Source: Puntigrus tetrazona (lineage: Eukaryota > Chordata > Actinopteri > Cypriniformes > Cyprinidae). Taken from it: 64,000 nucleotides of DNA. The notes under the pieces were generated by a model. That model was given only the letters and a program-made list of their open reading frames with translations, made no database searches and had not been told where the DNA came from. Position numbers and translations under genes: made by a program. Shown piece after piece: positions 34,188 to 47,470 of the stretch; position 1 is the stretch's first letter, and every line of letters starts with the position of its first letter. The stretch is from NCBI RefSeq assembly GCF_018831695.1, contig NC_056715.1:8776169-8840168 (forward strand), given 5' to 3'.

Positions 34188-34973
34188 AGAGGAGGAGGAA
34201 GTGTCAGAGCTAGTGCCCGATCCTATGCCACCAGTTTCAATGACTGCATCTGCGACTTTTGATCTTGATCGCCCTACTATGGACTTCCGAGAGCCAGAGG
34301 AAGACACTGTTTCACTTTCAAAATCAACAAGCTTCGCTGATGTCATGGACATCCTGAAAGATATGAACCGCATGAAGATGAGCAAGGACAGGTGAGTGCT
34401 GTTGTTTATAATTTAGATATTTTTTAAGTTAATCGTTTTGTAAAACCATATTCATTGTAAAGCATATATAAGCGGGGAAGTTTCATTAATATTAAATTTA
34501 CTGCAACTACTGCTATTACTTCTAATTAAGTGATTAGTTGTGGAACATTAATATATGATATTATTATATAATTCTTCAATAATGTTATAGTTTTTTGATT
34601 AATAATGATCAGATATATTGATTTACTAATCAAATTATTACTATTCACAGGTATAATAATATGATAGTAATAATTATTATAAATATAAATCAATTAGTAT
34701 ATATTATGTGTGTATGTGTATATAATTAGTAATAGTAGTAGTAACTGTATTGCATGTATTACATTTGATATACTAATAATTATTATTATTAGTTGTTGTT
34801 GTTGTTGTTTATTACTAATACAAATAATAAATAATATTGTGTTTTTGTGTACTTTATTTAGATATAACCGTGGCTGCACCTCACTGAGGGAGGAGGATTC
34901 TGCCTCTCTTATATCTGAAGCATTGAGGAAGAAATTCATTCTGAAGGATGATGACATCAGTATGAGGAAATAA
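32795..34973 (+). CDS. mtfr1l: MTFR1L, mitochondrial fission regulator 1-like
   Basis: Coding exons 32795-32809, 32904-33011, 33254-33363, 33528-33739, 34025-34391 and 34862-34973 give 924 nt and 307 residues, with all phases closing. The start METEA is encoded on a tiny exon. Family-typical blocks are PHGSTRSVVRRIGSTLPLKP, LADIAWIADDEEETYARVR, HRNSSVPNFRREGRR and a heptad-like ALQDELSRLRAQIAKIVA, followed by SFADVMDILKDMNRMKMSKD and LISEALRKKFILKDDD at the end. A run of 16 glutamates (34153-34200) lies after ISDVT. MTFR1L is an outer-mitochondrial-membrane protein and AMPK target that tunes fusion and fission (literature knowledge). Human MTFR1L neighbours SELENON, as here apart from the intervening genes. 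Confidence 0.95.
33812..33960. repeat. Short interspersed repeat of the 'ggtaacactttat' type
   Basis: In an mtfr1l intron. It opens with ggtaacactttatttcaata and contains several near-repeats of tctactaa/agtagac, typical of a widespread fish MITE class. The boundaries are approximate. Confidence 0.5.
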
Positions 34974-35279
34974 TCCATCATCTAAACCCTCGCAGCAGAC
35001 TCTCCATGTAAGGCTAAACCGCATGGAATGCTTTTCTCTTTGGTTTAAAGTTGGAGATTAAGATACAAAACCAAGAGAATAAAACCTAGCTGTGAATTTT
35101 ATGTACTTAGGTCTTATCTTTTTTTTTCCTACCGGGTCGGAAGGCCCATGCCTGTGGACCATTGCCGTGAAAAACCCCATAAAGCCTCTGATTAAACATG
35201 GACATCATCTGCATTCCTCAGCGCTCCCACAATGCTGCGCTGTTGTTATACGTCTGGAAGGAAAAGCAGTTCTCGTCAG

Positions 35280-35314
<35 letters not shown>

Positions 35315-36700
35315 GTTTGTAGTGTGTGTGCACATAACGATCCATAAGCATAGCTTTGGTCAGTGATCACTTAGCGTTTGTTGTTCCATTTTAGATTTTG
35401 TGAAATCCAAGCACTGCTTCCTGTTTCACCATCATCGTATCGTTGATTTCAGTAGGACCATAAAACTTTCAGATCCTTCAGCGAGCAACGATTTTACACT
35501 ATTATTCAAGCCATGAAACCACAGAAGAGTCCCGGAGGAGCCCAGTTCCAGTTTATCGTCTTGTAGATGTATAGTTTGGAGCTGTAGAAGTGTTTCTCTT
35601 GCCTTACACGTTCCCTCATACAAACCCTGTAATACTTGAAGCCGTTTTAATGCGTGATCTGATGTTACAGTACTGACATGCGTTTTGCCTCTATTTAGAG
35701 ACTAAACAAAAAGACGTTCTTCTATTTAAAGGGTTTTTGTGCGTGTGCATGTGCACTGAAGACTTTGGATTGTGTTCACTTGTAATTAGCGCTCTGTAAC
35801 GTTCTCTTCTACCCTACAGACATTTGAAGTGTATATTGCGCCAGAAGACTGAGTTTGAATTCTTAACGCGTGTGGTTTATCTTCTGGAAGTACATGAGGA
35901 AAATAACTTTTTTTTTTTTTGCTTGTGTCAGGCAGGTTGTAAATGTTTCTGTAAAATCTGAACAGCATGTGTGATGTGGTTGTTGGGGTCGGGTGCGACT
36001 GTAAGCCGGTTTTGAGGACGCCTCATGTTTTATATGACGATGAAGGATGCCGCTTTTCCTTTTGCAAAGTGTAACAAGAAGCTGTTTTAACGCATACGCT
36101 GCTTTTTTTTGCCACGATTGCTCACCAAAGTGGCAATCAAACCCAAAATGTGTTTTTTATTTGTTTCACATTCTTGTTTAGACATGCTTGCAGCCTGTTT
36201 CCATCGGTCTGACACGTTGCATTAGAAGAGATTGTTTGGTGTTTTGAATCCAAAAGATTTCTTCTCGTTTTCCGCAATACTCCAGTGCAGTGAAAATACT
36301 CCAGCTTTTATAGTTACCTACACAGCGTCGTTAAAAGCTATGACTACCTAAAATAATTTTTGTTAGTTTACAGTAAAAATGACTTTATATCATTCATGAA
36401 CAAGATTGTTACCATCAATGCTAATGGGTGAATAGAGCTGTAATATCAAGTGTAATATCTCATGCACTGAACATACTAACATATGTTCCTGTACCTGTCA
36501 GATGCAGGTAAAATGCGTGTGTGCTGCTCTCTCATCATGACTGCTGGGTTTCATTCATAGTTTTAACCATAGTAAACACTGCAAGTTTACTTTGATTCAG
36601 GTCAATCTTGCATAGCCACAGTTTTTTTTTAGGGGACAGAAACTTGTGTACTTGTGTGTTTGCTTTTTTTTGTCAAATAAAGGAATTCTATTGACTGTTG
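34974..36700 (+). other. mtfr1l: mtfr1l 3' UTR with two polyadenylation signals
   Basis: AATAAA at 35078-35083 would end a short transcript. AATAAA at 36676-36681, followed by T/G-rich sequence, would end a long one. A (CA)n tract lies at 35282-35313. No coding exon is supported. Confidence 0.55.
35282..35313. repeat. (CA)n microsatellite
   Basis: Sixteen CA units without interruption, in the distal mtfr1l 3' UTR. Confidence 0.95.
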
Positions 36701-37034
36701 CTTATGCGTAAGGCAGGAAATAAATGGTTTAAAAGAATTAAATATCATGTATTTCGTCCCACAGTGATTCAAAATATAATTGATCGCTATCATTTTTAAT
36801 GTTAATTAGACATCAGCCACATGGGGGCGATATTCTCTAAAAAGTAAAATATTTATTACCGTTTAAAACTTACTCGGCAAGTACTGAATATATTTAAAAT
36901 GACAGTGTAACGACGTATATACATATTTAACAGAAATTGCGTTTGATTCTTTCATTAATATAATTAATCAATTTTAGAGTTTATCACAATTTTTACAAAA
37001 GTATTGAGCAGAACAAAATCATTATTTTTTTCCC

Positions 37035-37255
37035 CAAATTCTTTTAGGAAGGATCATGTGACACTGAAGACAGTGTAAAAAAAAAAATTAAAATTACACT
37101 AACATATGTATTGTAATAGAATATTTACTACATATTAAAACATTTTATTATGTGATTTTATAATATTTAATGTGTAGATTGTTGATCAAACAAAGGCATA
37201 CTTGAGCACAAGATACTACTTTCAAAAACATCTAAAAAGATCCCGACCTTTTATT
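37035..37255 (+). repeat. R1 dispersed repeat copy
   Basis: aggaaggatcatgtgacact, ctgaagacagtg and the far end tgagcac ... aaaagatcccgaccttttat follow the family order. Confidence 0.45.
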
Positions 37256-39650
37256 TAGTCAGCTAATTTTCCAACAGAGATTTATTAAAACACTGCACAC
37301 CTGAAAACACTGCGAGCACATGGTGGCAGGTCCACTTTGAGACATTCTACACCACATCTGAAACCCTCTGATGTGTGATCATGTCTCTGAGCCAAACACT
37401 CCTTTTGCATTTTTCTTTAATAAAATAGCATACGCTTTAATATATATAAAAAAGTCGCCAACGTGACACAATACTGATTTTGTAGTTCTGCGATTCACAG
37501 TAATACATTGCATTATTTATGGTAACGCTCTCAGACAAGTTGTACAGTCAGACGTTTTAAAGGTTGTAATGAATTTTTTGTGATTTCTCAAGTCTCAAGC
37601 TCTTCCTTGAATACAACAGTTACTAAAACGTCACACTTCCTGTTGTTAAGACAAACGGTTTCTCTTCTGTGATACAGACGCTGATAAACACGGCAGCTAG
37701 CGTCAGGTGAAACTGATGATCTCGCTCCACCTCCACTACTGAATCTCCTGCACTCATCAGTGCGCGTGGGGCCTCGCAGTACTCTCCAGGGACGCCCGTG
37801 ACTTCGAAGATTCTAGTTAACCTCCTTTTTTAATTTTTTCTCAAAGACCTGATTTGATCCAGGCCAGTTTCAGTGTTCAGTCTATTTTCTGTGGCAGTCC
37901 TTGGCCTACTTTATTACGCCTCACCTCTGGAAAGCAGATTCTGTCTATTTTAGATCGGAGAGGATTTTTAGATGTCTGTGGAGATTTTGTTTAATAGAGT
38001 CCAGCGACACAGTGGCGTTGTTTCAGACTAAAAATATTGACCTTTGTGTGACATTGACACACTAATTTAGCCTGTTGCTCAGAAGTTTCACAGATCATTT
38101 CCAGGCTGCTAAATCTACATGTTGAAACATGTTTACATTGTAATATATTGATCAAAATCGTTACGTTGCTATAAGTAGGAACTTGTCAGAACAGCTCTTG
38201 AAAGATTGTAGTGAGAAACCGAATTACTGTACAATATAATAAATCTCTGTCAGGCTGAACATGAGGAGTACAACAAATAAAGCACTTTTTTCTTTACTTC
38301 AGTCGCTGTTTTAAGACCAGAGCGTTTTATGTCTGACTTGTTTTTGGTGTGACGTGAGTAGCTCGTGACTGAAGTGGTCTCATGTTGCCAACGGAGTGCT
38401 TTTCGCCCGTAATGACCTTTATTAAAACATACCTGAAGCACAGAGTCTGTAGGGTTTAAATTGGAGCTCCAAGAATACAAACCATTTCCTTAGTAACAAA
38501 ACAGGGGCTGAATGCTGGCTTTATGCATTTAAATGTGGAAGTAGTGACACAGGGGCCTACGTAAGTAGTTGTAATGTGCCCTGAAGAAAAGACACAAAAA
38601 TTTCCTAGGAGCCTTCTGTATGAAAAATGTAGAAGTCTTCAATAATAAATTTTGCATTTTTGAACAGTTCAGAAAGTCTCTTTTATGGCGGCACGAGGCA
38701 AGATGTCGTGAGCGGAAGAGTTTCTTCGGATAAGAAACACAGATGCGTGTTTGCTCATATGTGTGAAGTGCCTGATTAATGACCTTGATCAGATGAAGAG
38801 ACCGTGATGCTCTCCTCATTTCTACCCAGTTTTTCTTTTTTCAAAGACTTGCATCATACATAGTGATTACTTTTTCATGGTCTGTGAAATTACAAAAAAA
38901 TATTTCTGTTCGGAGACTAAATGGGTTTGAAAATCTAATGTTTGCATATACAGATGGGTCCAAAGTCCAAGAGACCGCATTGGAAATATTTAATTTAAAA
39001 TCCAATTTAAACCTGCAAATAAACAGAAATTTTAAATATTATGTGCAAATATCTAAGATTCTTTACTATTTATAGGTCAATCATCAAATCAGTGTATGAT
39101 TGACACTGTTCAACTGTTAAAAAAAATAAACAAGTTGTTTTTCGGATAATCTCAAACCAGAACATTATTAACAATTTTTACACAAACTTTGGGGGTTTGA
39201 GAGAAGGCAGGTGGAAAACAAACCGATTAAGATTTTTTTTTTTTTTTTTAGAATATTTATTTTATTGAAATATAATTAGATTTTACTTATACTTTTTTTA
39301 TTTACACACAAACTTTCATACTGATATTATACATTGTAAATAAAAATAGATTAATTAACTAATAAAAAAGTGATCTGTTTCCATACGCTGTCAGATTACA
39401 GCAACCTTTTGCGAACGATTCCTTTGCTAACATTCACACACTTGTCAACCCTTGCATTTAATCCTTGCATGCTTGAATCCAACCTGTTTTATCTCCCTGA
39501 CTGTGAATGGCCTTGGCACGTTAAAAACACAAACGGTGCAAACATGTTCTTTGTGCACTGGAGGAGAATTGTTGCCATGCACAAATGGGATGCATTTGTT
39601 TCTCATGATGCATCACTAGACACGAGGACAAAGAGGTTAGTCTGCTTCTC

Positions 39651-39898
39651 TAAATAGAACGCTAAACTCTCTTTGTCTTTCAAAGCGTTCCAAGTGTGGT
39701 TCAGCTGATATGTGTTTGATGCGGAGGTGTGTGTTACATTGGGAGATATCAACAGTCTCAGATGGGTTTGTCTTGTGCACTAAATAGAAACGATAAACAC
39801 TTTGGCTTTCAAAGCGTTCCAAGTGTGTTGTTAGCAGATATGTGTTTGATGTGGAGGTGTGTGTTATATTAAGAGACGTCAACAGTCCCAGACAGTGT
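39651..39898. repeat. Tandem duplication, period 130 bp
   Basis: Two copies, 39651-39780 and 39781-39898, share ttcaaagcgttccaagtgtg, gatatgtgtttgatg and ggaggtgtgtgtta with scattered substitutions. The second copy is slightly shorter. Divergence suggests an old duplication. Confidence 0.85.
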
Positions 39899-42800
39899 TT
39901 AGAAAACATACTATATGTCCTAGTTTCACAGGTCTGTGATTTATTGGACAGTTTTCTGATCTTGATACAGTTTTTTTCTTGCCTCATAAACACATACGTC
40001 TAAATTTGACTCTCACACCTTTTGTAGTCAGTTGCATGATTAAACCTCCTTTCATCCTTGAATTCAGCCATCTGCCTCCACCCATGCATCTGAGGAAGAA
40101 GGAGAGACAGACGGAGAGGGTGAAAACAAACTAGGTGATCTTCTTGGCATGTTATTATGAATTACTGGCTTTCAGATTTTTATTGTTCGTGATCAAGTTT
40201 CGAACCCAACATACAGCACCAGAAGATCAAAGCTCGCCACGAAGCTTGAAGCCGATCTGATCTTTGGGTGGCATCATCAAGTGCCTACCGAAAGTGTCAC
40301 ATTTATCTGCCCTCTTTCAGTGTGTCAGAGTGAGAGACATTGGCATCATTTCACAATGGGTATTTTTGCTTTTCTAGAGCAAAGGAGGGAATAGGAAAAG
40401 TTGGATTCGGGATAAGAACATACTGCAGGTTTATATTCAAACCCCTACAGGAGCATGATCTTCAGATCAAAAAGTTATCTCAGCTTATAAATTTATTACA
40501 ACCTAATTTTCTCAAATGCATGATTTGATGAAATAACTACTTCCTTATTTTTACAGAAACGTAACGATTTGTGTATGCATTTTTAAATTTTGTTTTGTTA
40601 GTCTAAGGTCATGTATCATATATTATGTATATTTATTAACTTCTGTTGGACATGTCAAGAAAACTATTTTATGTTGAGATCAAAAGCAGATTTTCATTTC
40701 ATTCTCTAAACTTTCACCAGATGGCCTCACATTAATACAGAATAAAATAAATAAATAAATGTGTATGAAGCCAGATTCACACAACTGCAATGAAATGTGT
40801 TTAGTCAGTTTCATTTGTTTAAGCAGTTTATTTAAAATGACAATTCATCATCTGATATATATTTTCTGCTAAAAAACCACAGGCTGTTTCGTGAGTCAGT
40901 CGTTCCATTAGAGCTGACAGCTGTGCTTTGTTCTAAAAAAACAAAAATCAGACAGAAATGCAACAAAAAAAAAAAATCAAGCAGTAGTCATAATCATTAT
41001 GTAATTGTGCCCAGAGTCACCCACTCACTTCCATCATATACTGTACACACATGCATATGCAGTACTCGATGCTACACTCTGTCTTTATGTACCAGTGATG
41101 AAACAGATGCAAAACATTTGAAATATTTACAAGTCTAAGTACATTCTAGAAAACTCTCATGCATCCAGGATACATGGCATCCTCCTGTGAATTATGCGTG
41201 CTATAAACCAGGTTTTAAAATGCAAACTGGCTTACTGAATCAAAAATTTCACAAGCATGTCAAGTGATACAAAACCTAAAACTAAGCTGCTAAGCTGCAA
41301 CATAAAATAGTGTCGCAGTGCATCTGCTCTTAAGCCAGACGGTCCAGATCAACAGTTCAAACTTGATTAACACTGTTATATGGTATCAGTTCAGCCTGCA
41401 TCGGGGCTACATAAAGCTTTCCAATAACTGCTGCGTCAACCGTAACCGATACATTTAATTTGGATAAATGATGCATCTGGAGGAGTGACATGTGAAGAAC
41501 ACAGTATAATTATTGTAAGGTTGTAACTGAGACACTTTCACCGGGAGAAACAGAAATAGGAAAACATCTATGAGAAAGGGTGGATAAATCAATAGCAAAA
41601 GGAGATGGAAATGTGTTTCTGAGATGGATTTTAGCTATTTGATAAGGAATAATGATTTACACAGTTACAATTACATTTCAGCATTTTATATATTTTTCAT
41701 TTTTTATGTGTTTATTTTACATTGTATCATAGATTCGCATTCAATTATTTTCATATGTTAATAACAATTGGAAGTTTGCCTGATTATAGGTTATGGCTAC
41801 CTGCAGCAAAGATTCCAGTTCTAATCACTAAACAGGAACCATTCCTAATCCACCTTATCCAATCTCTGTGCTATCTGTACACCCTGAGAGCGGCACAATA
41901 TTTCACAGGAAGAAAAATGCATCGAGGATACATAATGTTTCCAGTCATGCTGTGCCATTAATGTGCCAGCTGTGGGTCTTGTTCGTATCTGTCCTAATAA
42001 AACAAAAGATCTTACAGTCAGTCTATAGGGGCCTGTTGGATTCTTACATATTAGCCCATGCCTTTTAGAAGCATATTAGATAACAAATGCACAAAATAAA
42101 TGTATCATCAAGTCCGAATGCACTAAATCGCTCCTCTGGGATCTTAAGTATCTGATTATAGCTTGTTTTTTAAAGGCTAGAGTGCACTGTGGGTTAAAAG
42201 CAACCCGCACTGCACAGGTGGTTCCAAGCTGTTGCATATGTGCATGGATGCAAGTTTGTGAATAAGCCTCTGCCAAGAACATATGTGTGTGACAGAAAGG
42301 ATGTCCCTCTGGAAGACACACAGCGTGCTGTTTTTAGCTCCAGTCTCATTAGCGATGGCCTGAACAAGCAGAGCGGTCTTAGGGGTTCATTGTGCGTCAG
42401 AGTATCGCTCATACTCACCAGACAGGAGGAAATATCATTCTTTACTCCTTGACTCAATGCACTAAGCAGGAAATAATATGCTTCATTAAGGGGCTTTGAT
42501 GATGCAAATATAAAAATAGTTAAGAGACAAACATGCAAACCATCTAGGTTCAGCAGATCATGGATTGATTTTTACAGTTAAAATTGGGCAACCGAAGACA
42601 ACTAACAGCTTGAAGACAACGTAAATTATGAACATTATAAAAAATGTAACTGAAATAGTGCCCACTTTTCCAGATGCTTTGGTTTCATAAGTATTTTTCT
42701 CATAATTTTCAGTAATGAATCAAATCAACCAGCATTATGAATTTTGAATCGAAGCAAAAAAACTGCTTTAAATTTAATTAACTGAATACATAAAACAATC

Positions 42801-43555
42801 CCGTGAAACATGGTGAATGACACAATCAAAACTAAAATTTATAGATATATTGGTAAGATATACACCTTTATTGCAATACATGCACATATATACAGATATT
42901 AAATTAGTGTAAAGAAGACGAGTAGGATTTTCACAACAGATCTATAAGACATCACAGGCCCACACGTATCTGCAGGCAATCTGAAAATACATTAACTCTC
43001 CCTAAAAAAAGAGAAAAAGAAAACTTCCTAGCATATTAGGAATCAGAGTGTTTCTGTTGAAAGCTCTGAACTTTACCTGAAGAATCTTTACAGTGTTAGT
43101 CATGACTCCCAGCCCCCCATTCCTCCGTTCCCTTGCTCTCTTTCCTGCTGGGATGCAGGTTTAAATCCCTCATTAGGGGGCGGTTTAATTGGTACTAATG
43201 CTCTGGAGAACTTCTCAGGAAATCCATTTAGCACATTCCCGAGTTTTCCCGCTGTTCCGTCTCTCTAACGGTGGTAGTAGAGGACCCTGCTCACAGTGTG
43301 GGCGTCTTGTTTTGGGTTCATATCGAGTTCAGCTTAACATCTAAACTCTTTAATTTCATGCTCTTTGTGAAACAAATTGCTCACAACATGTGTGAAGTCA
43401 TTATTTTGTTAATATCCTGAAACAGTCATTTATGCAAAATAATTTTTGACAATTGGAGAAAGGAATCAGTGCAGGTCCCATCTAATCCACAAATTTTTTG
43501 ACTATTTTGGGTGTCACGCACGCACTGTTGTGGGTCAATGAGCCCACAGGATCAT

Positions 43556-43570
43556 CGCCCTCTGGTGGAG
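43556..43570 (-). promoter_or_regulatory. CTCF-like motif
   Basis: On the minus strand CTCCACCAGAGGGCG matches the CTCF core well. It lies 4 kb upstream of stac. Binding is not shown. Confidence 0.4.
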
Positions 43571-44082
43571 CCAGTGATATCTGCTCTGTCTTCTTCCTGT
43601 CTTTCTCATTTAGTAATCTCATCTGCGCACAGGCTAGACCTTCACCTGCTTTAGAGGTTATGGTGTGTTGGGGTTGTTGTATTGTGTGTTCAGCGTCTTT
43701 AACTGCGTGTCTGGGTTGTCTAGTTGTGTGTTTAGGTTTTTATTGTTCACTGAAATTGCATTGTGCATTGAGGCCATTGGATTGTGTTGTAGAGGTATTT
43801 GTGGATGAGCGGCTCTCTTTCTTGCATTTTTGCATTTACAGATATGATACTTTTACTTTTTACTCTACTATATCAGACTTTGCATTTTATGTTCTCTCCT
43901 GGCATCTGGATATGCTTGTGGCGCTTAATATTTGTACGTTTACCTTAAAATGTTCTTGTTTTCTGCTCCCTGCTTTGATGTAGTTTCATCCAGAAGTGTT
44001 TAGAGCAGAAGCATGGCGACCTGTTTCATCTCTCAGCCCTGGTGAAAACGATTAGAGTAAAATGTCATTACTGGCAGAGGTG

Positions 44083-44114
44083 TGCGCGCGTGCGTGTGTG
44101 TGTGTGTGTGTGTG
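44083..44114. repeat. (TG)n/(CG) microsatellite
   Basis: Alternating gtgcgcgcgtgcgtgtgtgt purine-pyrimidine tract of about 32 bases. Confidence 0.85.
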
Positions 44115-44989
44115 TTTTCCCTTGAAGGCATTTTAACAAATGTTTGTGACTCCATGATTCATGGGGAGCTTCGAACAGAACAGATGGAAAACCCGGAAAG
44201 CAGTTTCATCACACTCTTACACTGAGAGTTTAAGATTTCTCTCAGTTTTTGTTTCAACAGTAGAAGGAGAGAGAGTGATGGTTCAGTGAGGCTGTGCACT
44301 GAACTGGCATGAAATCCAAGCAATGGACCATCATTTTGTATGTCACATTATACTGATTTGAGGATGAGATTAACATTAGGATAACAGAAGACGAAGATAC
44401 TCTGCTGATATTAAGAATATTAAGATACTGTACCGATCATCTCCTGTTTTATGATGCTGCTGTCACACCTTATGTGGGATGCCATTAAATATTCAGTGTC
44501 GTAGTGGATTTCTGTCTGTTTGTCTCTCTCTCTTTCTCTCTCTATTTATGTTGAGTCATCTGACAAACAAGCAGTGAGCGCAATTACCTCAGTCCATTAT
44601 TCAGATGCTAAACTTAGCAAGGATCAGAGGTAAAACAGACGACAAGAAAAGATATTGTTGTATCCATATAACGTGAGCCGTAGTTATATTTAGAAACGGA
44701 TAAACACTATTTTAAGGTAACAGCTCCGAGGGAAGCGCATAGATCAAAAAACAGTTATTTATGCTCGGATATCTGATTGATTCGAAGCCATTTTATTTTT
44801 AAAGCGATGCCAAATCTGCCTCTCACCGCTTTGTCGGTATAGACTCAGCACTGGGGAAAATGTTTGAGCGGTGATTTCATATGTCATGTTGTAACCAACA
44901 GATGAAGCACCTATTTTAGACCGAGGAGGAATTTGCTGAAAGAGACTGAAGCGTGTTCACAGCTGATGTAATTCATTAGTCTGAAAAGT

Positions 44990-45200
44990 ACATCATGATT
45001 TCCTGAGTAATGTTTGATTGAGAAATGATTAAAGAAGTGCTAGATTTCCTCCTTCATCTAAAATGAGCTTATTATTCTGCAATTGATTTGACTTTGCTTT
45101 GATTGGCTTAACCTGTGAAGGACTCTCATCTAATTAACTCCCATAAAAGTACTCAAATGCAAATATTCACCATGTAATGGTCAGTATGGAGGGAAGGGGA
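44990..45200. promoter_or_regulatory. Possible non-coding regulatory stretch upstream of stac
   Basis: A non-repetitive AT-rich stretch with several homeodomain-type cores (ctaattaactcc, gtttgattgag), TGATTGGC, and an octamer ATGCAAAT at 45157-45164. It resembles conserved developmental enhancers in texture only; conservation cannot be seen from a single sequence. Confidence 0.25.
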
Positions 45201-45979
45201 GTCTGAGCCATGAGGTGTAAGTACAATGATAATTTAACCCTCCTTTCAATCGAGATAAAGTCGAAACCCTGTTACTATTAGAGAATTATAAATCAGCTTA
45301 TGGAAATGTGTCTGGCATATGTGGCCTATTAAAATATTTGATATTCAGTAGCAGTCAGATTAAGACGGATTAAAGTTGAAATCTCCAGGAGAAGATGATG
45401 CTGTTAAATACTAGTGTCACTGTGCAAGATCTTGAACTAACTAATAGAGTAAAACCCTTCTGTTCTCTATAATTAAGACCCTGCTTTGCTTCCCCGTGGC
45501 CTTCACTCCTCTTCTGCAGCTGGGGGTGAAAATTACAGCCCTTCCTCACTCTCCTCCACTGCTCTCTTATTCTTTCTCTCATATAAATGAGATGCCATCT
45601 GTTGCCATCACAACTGATGGGTATTTTTTTCTACATCTGATGTCACTGTAACACATTACATTGGTCATTCTTGCTTATTTTTTGCCAAATCTGTGAAAAT
45701 AAATGATGGGATTAAGTGGATCTGACACAGGAGATTTCTAGAATGGATGGAAACGGCAGAATGTTTGTGAGCCCTGGATCCAACAGCTCATAGGATATTG
45801 ATGTAAGAATCTCTCACATATGGTGAGACTAATTAAATAATGATGGGAATTAATCAGACCAACAACCTTGACAAAACAGAATGATATGTTTTAAAACATG
45901 TTTTCCGTATACAAAACTCCGGAATGCTCCAAAAAAGTTGCATGTGGTGGTATTACATCTGATGTAAGTTCAGAGTTAA

Positions 45980-46700
45980 ATGGTTACTTCATCATGAAAA
46001 GATAATTTTGTCATTAATCACTTACTCCCACAAACCCATAAAAGCATTGTTAGTCATCAGAAAACAATTTAAGATATTCTGGATAAAAATCAAGAGGCTT
46101 ATGACTGTCCCATTGACTAAAGTAAATTATACTTTTATGGTCCAAAAAAGTATGTCAGAATAGTCCATCTGCCATCAGTGGTTCAACCGTAACATTATGA
46201 AACGACAAGAATAATTTTTGTACAGGAAGAAAACATAAATAACAACTTTGTTCAACAAATTCTGCATCCTAGCGTTACCATAGCGCCATTTTGGAGAGTA
46301 TCGCTGCATGCAAATAGTGTACGCCGCAACACAAGGATACATCTTATACATGCATTTATGCTTTGGTTTGAATGGAAACAGTGCGTCTGTGTCTCACGAC
46401 TGACACGATGCACGACTGTGCAGAGATACTCTCCAAAATGTTTGCATTTTGCAGAATTTGTTAAATGAAGTCCTCATTTTTTTTTCTTTTTGTACAAAAA
46501 ATATTCTTGTCACTTTATAACGTTACGATTGAACCACTGATGGCAGATGTACTATTCTGTTGATGTTTTTTATACTTTTCCCGGACCTTGACAGTGTTTA
46601 TTACTTGCCAGTCAATGAGACAGTCACAAGCCTCCTGGTTTAATCCAAAATATCTTAAATTGTGTTCAAAGATGAGTGAAGCTTTTACGGTTCATGGCCC
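45980..46700. mobile_element. Long-arm foldback DNA element
   Basis: Two arms of nearly 300 bases are imperfect inverted copies around a centre near 46310-46430. Left arm: gaatagtccatctgccatca, gtggttcaaccgtaacatta, cgccattttggagagtatcg. The right arm has their reverse complements: gagatactctccaaaatg, aacgttacgattgaaccact, gatggcagatgtactattct. It has no coding capacity and is related to the element at 25244-27034. Confidence 0.8.
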
Positions 46701-47461
46701 ATTAACATACTGTAAAATCACATAGATTCTGTATCATTTTATTTTTATTTTAATTAGCTTCATGTCTTCAAATTCATAATTTCATGTTTTAAAGAAATTC
46801 AGATTTTTTTGTTACCTTTGCATTGTAAAGCTGGTACGTGAAACATTAATTTATATAAATATAAATATACATAGATACACTTTTTTATACATATATACAC
46901 TTGACACTTTTTAAACATTTTTGGGAAATACTTGGTAAAAAAGTGAAAAATAATGACATTTTATTAGTGCATATAATATATTGTTATAAAGCAAAGTGAA
47001 TGCTCTGTTCACCTTACTCTAAATAAACTTGTGATGCACTATACACTTTGTTTGTTCATTGTTAACCCATCTTCTGGGTATTTAACATTAATCTTAGCTC
47101 GCACAGAAACGTTGTTTGAAACACAAGACTGTAAATCCTACATACGTTTAAAAAATACATTGCACTCCCTATACATCGCACTCTAGATACAATACAGAAA
47201 TAGACCGAAACAGTAGCTCTAACCAATAACACTATTATTTTTAGATTCAAAATTAATATGTGAAGACAAGAAAAGAGATAACAGACCGCCTGCTCAAAAT
47301 CGGAAATAAAAAAGGGATGAGAATTAATCAGACCTGAACTCCTCCTATAGCGGTTTCTGATTGGCTGATCCACAGCCTGACAGTCAAATCCAGTCAGTCT
47401 GCTGGACGATTCTGACTGTAATGAAGTGAGTTCCTCTCGAGCGGACTGCGTCTCCACTATG

Positions 47462-47470
47462 CAATATATA
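47462..47470 (+). promoter_or_regulatory. stac: TATA-like box upstream of stac
   Basis: CAATATATAAAC reads as a TATA box about 160 bases before the stac start codon. CpG-rich sequence follows at 47490-47600, which would be the 5' UTR. The transcription start is inferred. Confidence 0.4.

Larger units (their letters stand above)
36701..47460. other. Intergenic region between mtfr1l and stac
   Basis: About 10.8 kb without a convincing coding exon on either strand. It holds an R1 repeat copy (37035-37255), a tandem duplication (39651-39898), a (TG)n tract, a long-arm foldback element (45980-46700), a CTCF-like site and moderately complex AT-rich stretches that may be stac regulatory elements. 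The longest open frames here have composition unlike known proteins. Confidence 0.5.

Noticed and set aside
36817..36830. CTCF-like motif CCACATGGGGGCGA
   Set aside because: It departs from the consensus at core positions; too weak to list as a feature.
37700..38500. Possible extra gene or distal UTR downstream of mtfr1l
   Set aside because: The texture is more complex than the surrounding DNA, but there are no splice-linked open frames and no recognisable protein.
43498..43983. 161-codon open frame on the plus strand in the mtfr1l-stac intergenic region
   Set aside because: Cys/Leu/Phe-rich low-complexity translation with no domain, no splice context and no family resemblance. It looks like chance in T-rich DNA.
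47062..47457. 131-codon minus-strand open frame just upstream of stac
   Set aside because: Only its first part has a protein-like composition. It overlaps the presumed stac promoter and has no recognisable domain; I could not support it as a gene.
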